A DNA stretch of 64,000 nucleotides from Tubulanus polymorphus. Lineage: Eukaryota; Nemertea; Palaeonemertea; Tubulaniformes; Tubulanidae. Under the pieces are notes generated by a model that did no database searches, was not told where the DNA came from, and was given only the letters and a program-made list of their open reading frames with translations. Positions 44,727 through 56,601 of this stretch are shown in pieces. The stretch's first letter is position 1. Each line of letters opens with the position of its first letter. A program made the position numbers and the translations under genes. The stretch covers positions 10,731,001-10,795,000 of the forward strand of contig NC_134025.1 of assembly GCF_964204645.1 (NCBI RefSeq). The letters are read 5' to 3'.

Positions 44727-47114
44727 TCATGAATTCAAAAGAGTCCGTAACACAGAATTTGATGAGCTTGAGGCCGGTGGTGTCAACGGCGGCTTCTGAT
44801 ACCGTTGTTGTTGTTGCTGCTGTTGTAAATCTTCATCGTTCGTCATTTTCAGTAAAATTTCCTTCATAATGAGACTAGCCATCGTCGGCGTTTTACTTTG
44901 CGATTTCTGATTCAAGATCTCGCGCAATTTCGATTTGCAAGAACTAGTAGTGGTAGTAGTGGTAGTAGTGGTAGAAGTAGCACTGGCGGTAGCGCTACTA
45001 GAAATATCAGAAGAATGTTGACCTTGTAGTCGCTGGCTAGTTTTGCTACTTGCAGCCGTTGCGACGGAGCGCGTGTCCACGGTATTCATTTGACTAGTAT
45101 TAACGACGACCCTCGGGGGCCTCATCAAATTCGAATACGGCATTCGACTAGTAGTATTAGTAATAGCGTAATTCGAATTTGAGTTAAAGTTTCTATCGTA
45201 ACTCGAATGCACCGCGCCGTCGCCTGTAGTTTGCGTTCGTTTCAGTCGTTTCGACGATGCGGATGTCGAGTCCGCCTGCGCGTAATCATCGTCGCTATAA
45301 ACCCGCCGACCGCGCGTTTCATTTTGCGGCGTTTTGCGTGCAATTCCCGGCGCAACGCAGCGCGATGCGTTCAACGTCTGTCGCGTGATCGGGTAATTCT
45401 CGTAAAACATCGTCGGGCTATCGGCGCGCTCGCACCACGGATTGACGCTGCTGCCTTCGATCAGTTCGTCCTCGTCGAACGGTTCGCATTTTATCACGTT
45501 CACTTCCGAGCGACAGCTATCGACGTTCATACTTTGACTTATTTCAGAGTTCGTATCGCTGTCATGATATTGAAGCGGTTCCTCTTTTATTCCGGCTTGA
45601 TTTATGCCCCAACAACCGGAGTTTTCGATTACGGAAGTCTCTGGATGATTACCTGTGCCGACCTCTGGAACATTCTCAGGCGACTGATGTGAGCGTCTGT
45701 ATGATACAACCTGATGCTGCGTATCATTCTCCTTGTTCAACGGTGAATTATTCAAATCGGGACAACAGTTTCCTACGATGAAAAATCAATAAATTAATCA
45801 TTTCAAAAACAAAATCATTGAATACAGTAGACTTTGCCTACCTTGCATTCATAATATTCCAATACTGCATCTCAAAGTCAGCCTTTGATATGAGAACAAG
45901 TTGGTTGTGGTACATATGTTCAAACAATTTAACAACGATGGATACCAGAGTTGTAATCAACTGTAACCAACTGGTTTATCAAACACATTTACAGATCCAA
46001 GTAAAAGTCTCAAATTATTGCTGGGGGGGATAAGCCCCAATTTTAGTTCAACTGCATATCGGTATAGGACCAAAACTGTACAAGGGTAGATCTAGGATTC
46101 TTGAAATGGGAATGAGCATTTAATTTGAAAAGAGCAGATTCGGCAATGCGAGGCAGAAATTTTAGCTTTTCTTGCCCTCAACGCAGCCCATTTGGATCTA
46201 TTTTTGGAGTTTATTTTCGCAAGTCTTTTTAAAATTTGCGTCGCAAAAAAATCTTTTTTACTGACTTTATGGGGGAAAATTCAAATTTCGAAGGGCGTGG
46301 ACCAGTCCACCCGGTTCACCCCCCTAAATCTGTCCTTCCTGTGTAATACTGACCTGCTATAGGGAAACGTATTCTATGCCATCTATTCCAAACGTCACTG
46401 TCGACTGATGCCGCAATATCATCCAATAATTCTATATGTTCGAGAATGATATTCTTCAAATTTTCTCCCGACACGACCACTTCTGAAATCATATGTATGG
46501 AGACATGGTAGATGAAATCGCATTCGCGGAAGTTTGTAAGAGACAGCGAACTATCCCATTACAAAATTTAGTCAAACGTATCTCAGAACTGTGGAACTGG
46601 CTGGGTACTGACTTAAATGCAGCCCACTTTATCGGGGAGTCCCGCACTCATACTACAATATTGTGGTCAAAGTTGCTGATAGGATATTTGCAAGACAAGA
46701 TTATGAACACATAACGCCAGATGATTGAATACGCATGAAGTTTGGGCGATCAAACAAATGCCTATAGTGTCAAATATCTGGGGCGAGTGTACACCGTCTG
46801 AGACAAGGTCCGGAAGAGAAGTGGAGCTTAGCAAATAAACATTTGGAATTAATGTAGGCCTACATAATGATTCTGTGAATCTCCGGCCTTGTCAGTAACC
46901 TGACTGTGGTTTAGTTTCACGATCGGATATTTTCACAAACCACATGGTATAAGCCCATCCGATTATAAAAAGCTTACCACCAATGATTAGGTAACTATCT
47001 CCGGCCCAGCCTGGTGACCAGGCTCTGTCCGTATCGGGAAGGAAACATCTGTACAAAATTAAGAAAATTCAAGCAATAAAAAAGACTGATCACATTACCT
47101 AATTTCACTTGCAT
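44727..47114 (-). CDS. Unrecognised nuclear-looking protein with C-terminal LxxLL motif, three exons
   Basis: Coding exons on the minus strand: 47114-47099 (the start lies in a 47-nt exon with acceptor at 47146), 46482-46354 and 45772-44727. Junctions are GT-AG and phases fit, giving 396 residues beginning MQVKLEVVVSGENLKN. I do not recognise the family. Visible: a helical N-terminus (NIILEHIELLDDIA), two SUMO-like sites (IKEE at 110, IKCE at 142), a long low-complexity Ser/Thr middle, a run of Thr, LREIL and LIMKEILLKM segments, a Gln run, PPLTPPASSSS, and the very C-terminus VLRTLLNS, where LRTLL (390-394) fits the LxxLL nuclear-receptor box. This looks like a transcription coregulator (inference). 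Phase fit also allows the start at an ATG at 46492. An upstream non-coding exon is expected but not seen. The antisense ORF at 45207-45692 is a shadow. Confidence 0.6.
46080..46345. mobile_element. Possible miniature element in an intron of the minus-strand gene
   Basis: AAGGGTAGATCTAGGATTC on the left and CCCCCCTAAATCTGTCCTT on the right are imperfect complements, and the left half resembles the GGATCCAGG elements. It fills the intron between exons 2 and 3. Confidence 0.35.
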
Positions 47115-47149
47115 CGTGCAGGTTCTTTTTACAACAATGCTCTGTCTGC

Positions 47150-48174
<1,025 letters not shown>

Positions 48175-48427
48175 CTCTATGTAAAGTCGAATTTTCTAAG
48201 CCGATGAAAACTCACCATGTCGGCCGAAATATCTATTCCCAAGTTCTCAAAATAAAAGAAAATTAAATTTCTAAGTCGGCTTTGTTTTTTGTTCATTTAA
48301 AAAAAGGCAAACATTAAAGACTACTTTAAACCTGGACCGTATTGTGACAACAACTACATGGATAAGTCGACGATTGTGCAGGTCCCAAAGCCTGAGGCTA
48401 ACTTAGGCGGTCTGAGCTACTGATGCC

Positions 48428-49545
48428 TTGGTCTTGGAAAAAAGCGCTTTTCTACTTTTGTGGTTGGACGACGTGCCTTTATACTTTGGGGATGAACGAA
48501 AGGGCGAAATTCTTTATGGTAGATCGTGCCTCGACAGTGTGTCGTGTGAATCTGCGCCTGCCTGGGCGGTCTTGCCTCTCAGTCACAGTCTTGAGCTTGG
48601 GCGCTATCCTTTAGAGATTTATGTTAAACTGAGAATCGTTAAATTTTGGACAAAATTGATATAACAGACTGAACATTTTTCTTCTTTTATGTACAAATAT
48701 ATCTATCAAACGCACCACGGTGGTTGGAGTAACGCTTGGATTCTTAATGTTAAAAATATTCTTGTAAAAAATGGTCTCGGCCACGCTTGGGAAACTCAAT
48801 CTGTACCCAGTGCTAATTATCTTCATAGTATTTTGAAACAGAGACTCATGGATCAGTACGCACAAGGCTGGCACTCCAAGGTCAACGAAACACCAATTTG
48901 CTTAAACTACAAGCGTTTTAAAAACTGTTTTAAATTCGAAGAGTACCTGACCAAATTACCCCCCAGTCTCCGCCTAGCCTTGTGTCGATTCAGATGCTCG
49001 AACCATAAGTTACCTATTGAAATCGGTAGATATCGCCAGATTGCGCGAAACCATAGAATTTGTCAGAAATGTAATTTGGCAGCAACTGGAGACGAATTCC
49101 ATTTTCTTTTAGTATGTCCCTTTTTTCAAAGCCTGAGAAGCAAATTTATACCTAGTTACTACTGGCGACATCCCAATGAAAATACCCTACATAACCTTTT
49201 CTGTTCGAGAGGTAAAACTTTGCTCAATCTGGCGATATTCATTAAATCATTTACCTAATATAGTGTATAATTATCGGATCTCGATACTACAATTCCGCCT
49301 CATCTTTTGCGTTATAAATTCATTATGATTATAATTATTATAATTATAAGTATTATATTATTGCTATCACTATTATTATTATTATTTTTACTATTATCAT
49401 AATTTTTATTATTATAAATATAATTATTATTAATACTATCATTATATTTTTGTAATATGTTGTAATCTATGCGCTACTTTTGTGCTCTGTGCAATGTTAT
49501 TATAACTTGTGGAGTGAATAAACTAAACTGAAACTGAAACTGAAC
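48428..49545 (+). pseudogene. 3' end of a decayed non-LTR (LINE) retrotransposon
   Basis: One reading frame with a single internal stop at 48662-48664 spans 48428-49258. It includes LGRYPLEIYVKLRIVKFW, a segment typical of the region after the reverse transcriptase in LINE polyproteins, then YKYIYQTHHGGW, and a zinc-binding C-terminus (C-x2-C...H-x4-C: RICQKCNLAATGDEFHFLLV then CPFFQSLR). The reverse transcriptase catalytic domain and endonuclease are absent. AT-rich sequence follows and the element ends in a short tandem tail (ACTGAAACTGAAACTGAA near 49527-49544), as in CR1/Jockey-related clades. 5'-truncated and inactive. Confidence 0.75.
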
Positions 49546-50397
49546 ATGAATGGTACTATTTTTGACAGCGTTTGTCGCCTCTCGCCTAGTGGTGTGATAT
49601 GCCTGATCCCGGTGATGATAAATCACTATATCCCGGTGGTGAATATTTTTGTCACTGGGATAGTGGATTTTTCACACCCGTGTCAACTCTATCACACTAT
49701 CCAAAGCACTTTCTGCAGAGTTGCAAGTGAAGGTTGCTCTCCGATATTAAGTAAATGGAGTGTTATTTGGAAGCACTGTTTGTATTGATGTATCGTTCGT
49801 GTTGAGTCCCATTGATAGGAATTGTTCTGTGAAAATTCAGAATTACAAAGGAGTTGATAATTCATGTATGGATATTTTACATGTATTCATAAAATAAGAA
49901 ATAGCATTTGGGGTGAAATCCGTTTCAATCGATTTACCACAGATCTAGAAGCTGATGCTGAGGCTGCTGTTACCCTTCGAGCTATTTTCGATATATTTGC
50001 TGTACATGGAATTAGATTCCGTCATAGATTACGCATTAAAATTATTGATATTCTTATTTTGAGATTTTGGAAAATCTCAAGATCTTTTAGAAAAAATTAA
50101 TGCACATATTCTTATATGATTGACATAAAAAAGCGAACATATCCATGATATATAACACATTTCTAGATTAATGAATATTAACAAATGAATGCACAGAGTT
50201 TACATATTGAATGCACAGTTCAGATAAAGCATATTTCTAGGTATAATAATAGGTATGATAATTAAAAACAAAAGTTTTCGACGAGTTAGTTAGCTGTAAT
50301 CCATTACATCAAAGCAACAATTCAATGAATAGTTTTTCACTTTTTATTCACTTGTTTCTTAAAATCGGTGAATCAATGTATCCTTCTTGCATAATTT
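49546..50397. other. Gene-free stretch after the LINE remnant
   Basis: AT-rich. ORFs at 49546-49788 and 49864-50100 have no recognisable domain. Nothing further seen. Confidence 0.4.
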
Positions 50398-50492
50398 CCT
50401 CTGGCATTTTTACATCCCTGGCATTTTTATCTCTGGCATTTTTACTTCTGGCATTATTACCTATGACATTTTTACCTCTGGCATTATTACCG
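50398..50492. repeat. Minisatellite, about six units of 15 bp
   Basis: CTGGCATTTTTACCT and variants (CTGGCATTATTACC, ATGACATTTTTACC) in tandem. Two overlapping ORFs here are repeat artefacts. Confidence 0.85.
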
Positions 50493-50536
50493 CGTACCTT
50501 ACGCATCATTCCTTGTATCTTAGCCTACATGTCTCC

Positions 50537-50802
50537 ATGCTTTCATACCCAACTTTAGTTGGTAGGCATGAAAAACATTGTCAAACTTTCAAATCATAGA
50601 GTCACTTTTCTCTAATGAACCCCGTTCATAGCAGATTTTTTGGATATCCTTCAATACAGTGTAGGAATGGATTAAAAAACAATTTTTTTGGTCAACTGTC
50701 AGAGCTTTCTGGTCCTAATTAGACTTCTACCAGGTATGTACCACCAAAACTGACTGAACTACTGGCTATCTGATATGCTCTCAAATCAAGAAATAGACAT
50801 TA
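50537..50802. mobile_element. Foldback family 3, half copy
   Basis: Matches the right arms of 55799-56223 and 57482-57982 from the central hairpin (CCAACTTTAGTTGG) to the terminus AAATAGACATTA. The left arm is missing and the arm is more diverged than in the other two copies. Confidence 0.65.
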
Positions 50803-51149
50803 CGTTTAATTCACAGGCCCCTACCTGCTTTTCGAAGGACCAGCCGCTTGGATTTTATTTTCAAATTCTCAGCACACAGCATAACTCAGAGGGAATATAT
50901 ATTCGTGTTATTCACGAGAATTGCAATAACACGATATATATTTACATACATATATCTAAACTCTGAATTTTCACACGCACAACTGTCTCCGATCAATATG
51001 TCATGAACGTTACGATATTGGCCTACACAATAATTTTCTTCCTACGCAGAATAATTCATATTTGGAAATGTTATTTGACAAATGCACAGAGTATCCATCC
51101 ACCTACTGGCATCACGCACTCGCATAGAAATTAAGTACCGGGTAGCAGT

Positions 51150-52130
51150 ATGTTGAACGCCACCATTATCAAAAAATGCTTCCCTCACGATCGCGTAGTT
51201 TGGAATCTCGTTGCAACGACGGTGATAGGGCCGATCGCGTGGTTTGGCCTTATTTCGAACTCGGTTACTATAAAGGTGCTATATCGACTTCATAAAATGA
51301 ATAATTCTGCGTCTTCGAATTTTACCTTATTGTTACTGGCTTTTTTTGACTCATTCTGTTGCATCGCAATTATAATGTATAATCATTTAACGTGGGTTTT
51401 GAAACTTATTCGCCATGGAAAGATTGCAATTTATTTAGACGGTGGTTTGGGAGCTCCTGAGATTTATATGGCGGGTAACATCATCTCAAAATGGGGTTCT
51501 GATATTCGCAATAGTTTAACCTTATTGGTAACGTTCGATCGAGCAATCCACATTTGTTTTCCGCTAAAAGCTAAGCGATATTGGAATCTGAAACATTGTT
51601 ATCTATTCTCAGCCTTTTGGATTCTCACATGGAGTGGGGTTACTCTATATCGAACACAAGACCGAATTATAGTGTACGTAAAAATACTGTGCTCATATGG
51701 CCTCACTGTCCTCGATATGAAAACAGTTCATAGTCCGCATAGATATTCGTATTTACTAGCAAGTATTTTCGCGACGCATTTGCCATTCGCTCTTGTTCCA
51801 ATACTGAATACGATCATGATAATTAAACTAGGTATTCATGCTAAGAACAGGCGACAAATGACACTTGCCGACGCGAAACGCAATGTACAAGATGGAACCG
51901 CGCACAGAATGGTGTTCGTCGCATCCACTTTATTCATGGTATCAGTTACCCCTGATATCCTGTTCAATGTTTTAAGACTTCATTTCCCTTGGTCTGTGAC
52001 CTGGACGATATTACTAACAAATGATGTTTTCCAAGCACTGAATTCATCTGTAAACGGTATATTCTATTTTGTGTTCAGTAGAAATTTTAGAGAACAAGTG
52101 AAATTGTTATCATGCTCTCGAAGAACGTAG
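51150..52130 (+). CDS. Rhodopsin-like (class A) G protein-coupled receptor, intronless
   Basis: 326 residues with seven hydrophobic segments at about 18-44, 57-80, 108-133, 150-167, 199-226, 253-276 and 284-309. N3 and N58 are possible glycosylation sites. Class A landmarks are present in altered form: DRA at 130-132 instead of DRY, followed by IHICFPLKA, which matches the usual second intracellular loop; TPDI in TM6 without the usual Trp before the Pro (268); and NSSVNGIFYFVF (298-309) in place of NPxxY, ending in FSRNFREQ. The pattern resembles the peptide or FMRFamide-receptor-like orphan receptors expanded in marine invertebrates; the ligand is unknown. The single-exon structure is usual for such expanded families. 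The two changed activation motifs suggest a divergent receptor, but the frame is fully open. Confidence 0.85.
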   Translation: MLNATIIKKCFPHDRVVWNLVATTVIGPIAWFGLISNSVTIKVLYRLHKMNNSASSNFTLLLLAFFDSFCCIAIIMYNHLTWVLKLIRHGKIAIYLDGGLGAPEIYMAGNIISKWGSDIRNSLTLLVTFDRAIHICFPLKAKRYWNLKHCYLFSAFWILTWSGVTLYRTQDRIIVYVKILCSYGLTVLDMKTVHSPHRYSYLLASIFATHLPFALVPILNTIMIIKLGIHAKNRRQMTLADAKRNVQDGTAHRMVFVASTLFMVSVTPDILFNVLRLHFPWSVTWTILLTNDVFQALNSSVNGIFYFVFSRNFREQVKLLSCSRRT

Positions 52131-53230
52131 GAGGTTACTGTTCCTTCTTCTTTCCAAAACAACGGATTTCAATCGATTTTGAACAAGATTCAGTTTATGT
52201 TAGTAAAGACTACGATTGTAATATAAATAAAAGAAGCTCACGATATTTAGGGTATGCTTTTTCACAGAACTGAGTCATCATTGCATTCGAATTCGATTGA
52301 AATACAACTTAGTTTCCACTCCAACATATATCCGAAACGGCCGTTTTGGGTTTGAATCAGATAGACTTTAAATTAAGTCAACTTAAGCTCGAATTCAACA
52401 TTTTACCACTAAAACCGATGCCTGAAGTAGCCGGGCTTGACGCTTTCACTTTCAATGGCAAATATATCCGAATTACTAATAGCGCTGTAACGTGTGGTCG
52501 AATCGAGTGAGAACAAAATCTTAGGGAATGTCTCGAAGTTTAAATGGAATTCGGATTTGAATATACTTCAAACGCGTCCATCATTCATATCAAACAACTC
52601 AAACAGTTCAAAATACCTGAAGTCCATATCATGGACAGATAAAGGCGACTTTATCATAATTCATTGTGAAATAGCGGGCGGAAGAAAATGCAAATACGCG
52701 GTAAATATTTCAGGGTTTGGTAATGGCTACGTTCTTTGTAGTAAATTATTCATGGAGATTTGGTTGTCGAAGGGCTACATATGGAATACTATATTTCAAT
52801 ATAGAAGCCTATGTCGTAATACATTGACGGTGATTTAGTGCTCAGATTTCACATGGTTGTGGTTATTTGATCATTTATCGCCACAAACACGAGATAATGG
52901 GGCCGATCGTGATCGATTTTTTACGGACTATTCTTTTAAAAATCCACGAAAATTGGCCTCCCGGGTCTAAAAAGATTCAAAATTTTCTGGAACTTGGGGG
53001 AAAATGTTCATTAAGATCCGTAGTAACTGTAATGCATTATGTTACATCCCCTAGTATGTTCTGCGATTTTGACAAAGAATTCCATCTTTTTAATTACTCA
53101 TTACTAAGTTAGTGATGACTGTTTACAAATAAATCTGTAAGTGCCATGCCGTTTAAGGACTAGCCCCGTAACTGAAAAAAATGAAAAACGAATTTCAAAA
53201 ATTCAATAACTTCTATTTAAATCTGATGAG
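52131..53230. other. Downstream of the GPCR, no gene recognised
   Basis: AATAAA occurs at 52224, about 95 bases after the GPCR stop, and could end its transcript. The 114-codon ORF at 52494-52838 and the one at 52867-53112 show no family signature. Confidence 0.4.
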
Positions 53231-53993
53231 TATGGAATACCTCAAGGGCCATACGACTTACGAGTTACGTTTTACGACTTACGTTTTACGAGTTACTAAT
53301 ACATTTCCTACAATACGTTACGACTTACGTTTTACGACTTACGTTTCACGAATTACACGTTTTTCACTAATTGGCTTCGGATATCCGAAGCGCGCTAAAT
53401 TCAAAGAACGAGTAATTTATTGTACATAGCGAATCAATCTCGACTGCAGTGGGCTATTACAGGGCAGAAAATCTGCGCGTTGGCCATCTGATGTGCGAAC
53501 CTTCTCAAAATCTATTAAATGCTGACAATACATTTCACACTGACTGATGACTGTCCCGTTATGTGCACGATGATTTTAATAGACGATATTTCAATATGTA
53601 GATCTTAGCTGGAAATGATTTTAATAATTAGAACAAGATTCATCAATATAGAAAAAATGTATTTATTTTTTGAAAACACTGGGCCGCATACAGCCATCCA
53701 TCATCGTTACAGTTATTCGTCTAATAATTACACCCACACAGTGAAATGCCTACCACGTGGCCACTGTCCTTGAACTCTTGCGAACCGAAACTCCAACACT
53801 TAACTCGTAAATCGTAACTCGTAATTCGTTAAACTTATTTAAGTTGTAATTCGTAACTCATAAAACGGAAGTCGTAACGAATATTCAAGGAAATGTATAA
53901 GTAACTCGTAAAACGTAAATCGTAACTCGTAAAATGTAACTCGTAAGTCGTAAAACGTAACTCGTAAGTCGTATGGCCCTTGAGGTATTCCAT
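53231..53993. mobile_element. Foldback element with minisatellite arms (ACTTACGTTTTACG)
   Basis: Left arm from TATGGAATACCTCAAGGGCC through repeated ACGACTTACGTTTTACGAG units (53231-53355). The right arm is the complement (about 53800-53993), ending GGCCCTTGAGGTATTCCATA. The central 450 bases are unique. Units are 10-20 bases and themselves partly palindromic. No coding capacity; ORFs in the arms are artefacts. Confidence 0.8.
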
Positions 53994-55798
53994 AGATGAG
54001 ATATGATTTTTTGCATTTTTGACGACGTTAAATACGTAACTGTTACGCCCCGAATTGGCGGTTGCGGGGCCACCCAGCGTAGCAAAAATTCAAAAAACAA
54101 TCGGATCCACCCGCTCGTAATGAATGATTTGGCTTCCGTTTATATAATTTCTTAATCTTCTACTTCATATGAACTATTTTTCTTCTTTTCCTGGAGAGAA
54201 CGATGATTTCGGCGGCCCGCAAACAAATCATCGTGCCACCTTTGAAATCTTCAATTTATAATAGTTTGAATACGGGTGATTGCCACTTGGGTCGTGAAAT
54301 AACCAATAAAAAAGAGACCGGCAACCAGTCTATGATTGTCAATAAAGAAATATTTACTTTGATTTGGAATTAATGACGTCATAGACATCTGGGCGATGTG
54401 ATATAGCTTGTACCCCTCATATTCAAATTTTACAATTTTACAGTTTCCACAACTTTTACGGACAAGTCCCGAGTATGAGGTGTCACAAGGTATAAATATA
54501 TTGACTGTTTTTTCGAATTATTATCATTTTCTTTGTGCGATGATACTAAGTGGTATCTCCTCATTTAGGTCTATACGAGCCAAAATTTTTCAAGTGTGCT
54601 AGCCTAGCCGCCCGGTATTTTTAGGCGTCTCTTCGAATATTTCTCCATTTTATTTTTATCAATTCTTCACAAAGGCCATTAATGATATTACGCGAAGTGG
54701 ATATTCAACCGTATACGGCAAAGTATTTACTTCCGCTATTTTACCGTACATTATTACTATGTATTAACTAAGTAACAATAAAATCATTGATTATTGGGTT
54801 AGGGTTTCGATCATTTAGTTTCCTGATCGCTGGTGGTAAGCTTTTTATATGCTCAGGCTTTTTTTGACGCCGCCGTAGACGGACGACACCAGCTATCAAG
54901 GCAAGTGTGGAGGATAGAGTTAGAGAAAATAGAGCGGGTAGAACGAGACTCGAACCCGAGCGAGACAGTAAATTACTAGCGCAGCATCATACCATTTCAC
55001 TGAGAACCTTAGACGTGTCAGTGGTATATCGCTAATGCGACCCCTGACACTAAGTCGCGGAAGCCATATACGCGGTGATTTTAAATTCTTTTTAATTCAA
55101 CTCTAATTATATCATCACTACTCAGCTCTCATTCAAACGATTTCAAAAAATAAACCATCATTGCAAACCTCTGATCTTTCTTGTTCTTACTGTTGTGTTT
55201 ATTTAGTCATTTTGTCATCGCATTTTGTGTATGAAACGATTTTTCATGACTAGTCAAATATCCACGAGTCGCGCAGAGCGGTATCTATTGTTGTGTTGCT
55301 AAGATATTGATTTTTTCATGCGGGGAGTCTCGCGAGGAACCGTTTTTTAGTAAAACAAAAGCGGTACTAAAATATTTCTAGAGGCAATTTCCAGCCACTT
55401 GACCTTCAAATATATTCTTTGGAGTGTAAACAATGAAAGGATAACAACATAAGGTCAGTGTAGGTAGTTTATTTATTGAAATCGGATGAGTAGTTGCCGA
55501 GTACTGAGTGGTTAAAGTGCCGACTGAGCGCCAGTCGGCAATTTCGACGTAAAATAACGACTACGTGACTGGGTGGGTGGTTCACGCGAGCTCTTTAGTA
55601 TAGGCAGTATACGGAGCTCCGCGAAACCGGCCATTCTCAGGACTGGGTGAACATACCATAGACCACCGAGCTCGCTGAAAACCGTTCGAATGTTTTAACT
55701 ATCTATAGTACCTCACCTTACCCTAACTTATCCCTAGGGGTAAAACGGAACCCTCTGGACCTTCTTCTCACCCTCTCGACACTAACCCTATCGAAACC
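53994..55798. other. Spacer with tRNA-like SINE head, otherwise no gene
   Basis: Contains a tRNA-like 73-mer on the minus strand (54936-55008). The part 55480-55800 is unique-looking and GC-moderate. No coding region is supported. Confidence 0.35.
54936..55008 (-). mobile_element. tRNA-derived SINE head or tRNA pseudogene
   Basis: On the minus strand, an A-box-like CTCAGTGAAATGGTATGA is followed 30 bases on by the B box GGTTCGAGTCTC, within a tRNA-like length of 73 bases. The T-arm pairs (CGGG/CTCG) but the acceptor stem does not close and no clear anticodon arm is visible. Confidence 0.4.
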
Positions 55799-56223
55799 TA
55801 ATGTCTATTTCAACCTGACTTGAGAGCATTCTGGGTGGCCTAGCGCGCTCATTTTTGGTAGCACATACCTGATAAAGGTCTTAGTAGGACCAGAAAGGAC
55901 GGGCAGTCGACCTAAATCATAATTTTTTAATCCATTAGAAACTGTATTGAAGGCTATCCAAAAAGTCTTCACTGAAAGGGGGTAGGCATGGAAACATATT
56001 GTTAAACTTTCAAATCATGGAGTCTCTTTTCTCTCATGAACCCCTTTCAGTGAAGACTTTTTGGATATCCTTCAATACAGTTTCAAATGGATTAAAAAAT
56101 TTTGATTTAGGTCCACTGCCAGTCCTTTCTGGTCCTACTAAGACCTTTATCAGGTATGTACTACCAAAACTGAATGAGCTTGGCCACCTGGAATGCTCTC
56201 AAGTCAGGTTGAAATAGACATTA
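55799..56223. mobile_element. Foldback family 3, full copy 1 (425 bp)
   Basis: Starts TAATGTCTATTTCAACCTGA and ends with its complement, with arms of about 190 bases. The 72-codon ORF at 55999-56217 lies within the right arm and recurs in copy 2, so it is a repeat ORF. Confidence 0.85.
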
Positions 56224-56601
56224 GTCAGTAACCTGTCAGTTTGCATGCAGTTATTTTTATATAATAGTGACCCAATGTAAAGCGTAATACTGTCACTGAT
56301 GCTTAACAGCCAATTAATTTTTTATACACAGTCTCGTGTTTTGGGGATTTCTTCATCTAAAAAGGTGGATTTTGTAAAGAAATTACCCAAACGTAACAAA
56401 TACGGTATACGGTACTTATACGGTACTTAATACAAATTTCATTTGGAGAGGGTTTAAGCTGACTCACTCGTATATATGAGAGGATTGAGTAATCAGTAGG
56501 GTACACGCACAACGAACATGCTACCTTCTCCATTGATGCTGAGAATTTAAGAAAGCTGGATATAATTTCTATCAAATTTCATGTTTCCCTTTTAATTCCA
56601 G

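Noticed and set aside
45207-45692. 161-codon plus ORF
   Set aside because: Antisense shadow of the last exon of the minus-strand LxxLL gene, which has the better splice and composition evidence.
52494-53112. ORFs of 114 and 81 codons downstream of the GPCR
   Set aside because: No hydrophobic pattern or domain and no splice link to the GPCR.
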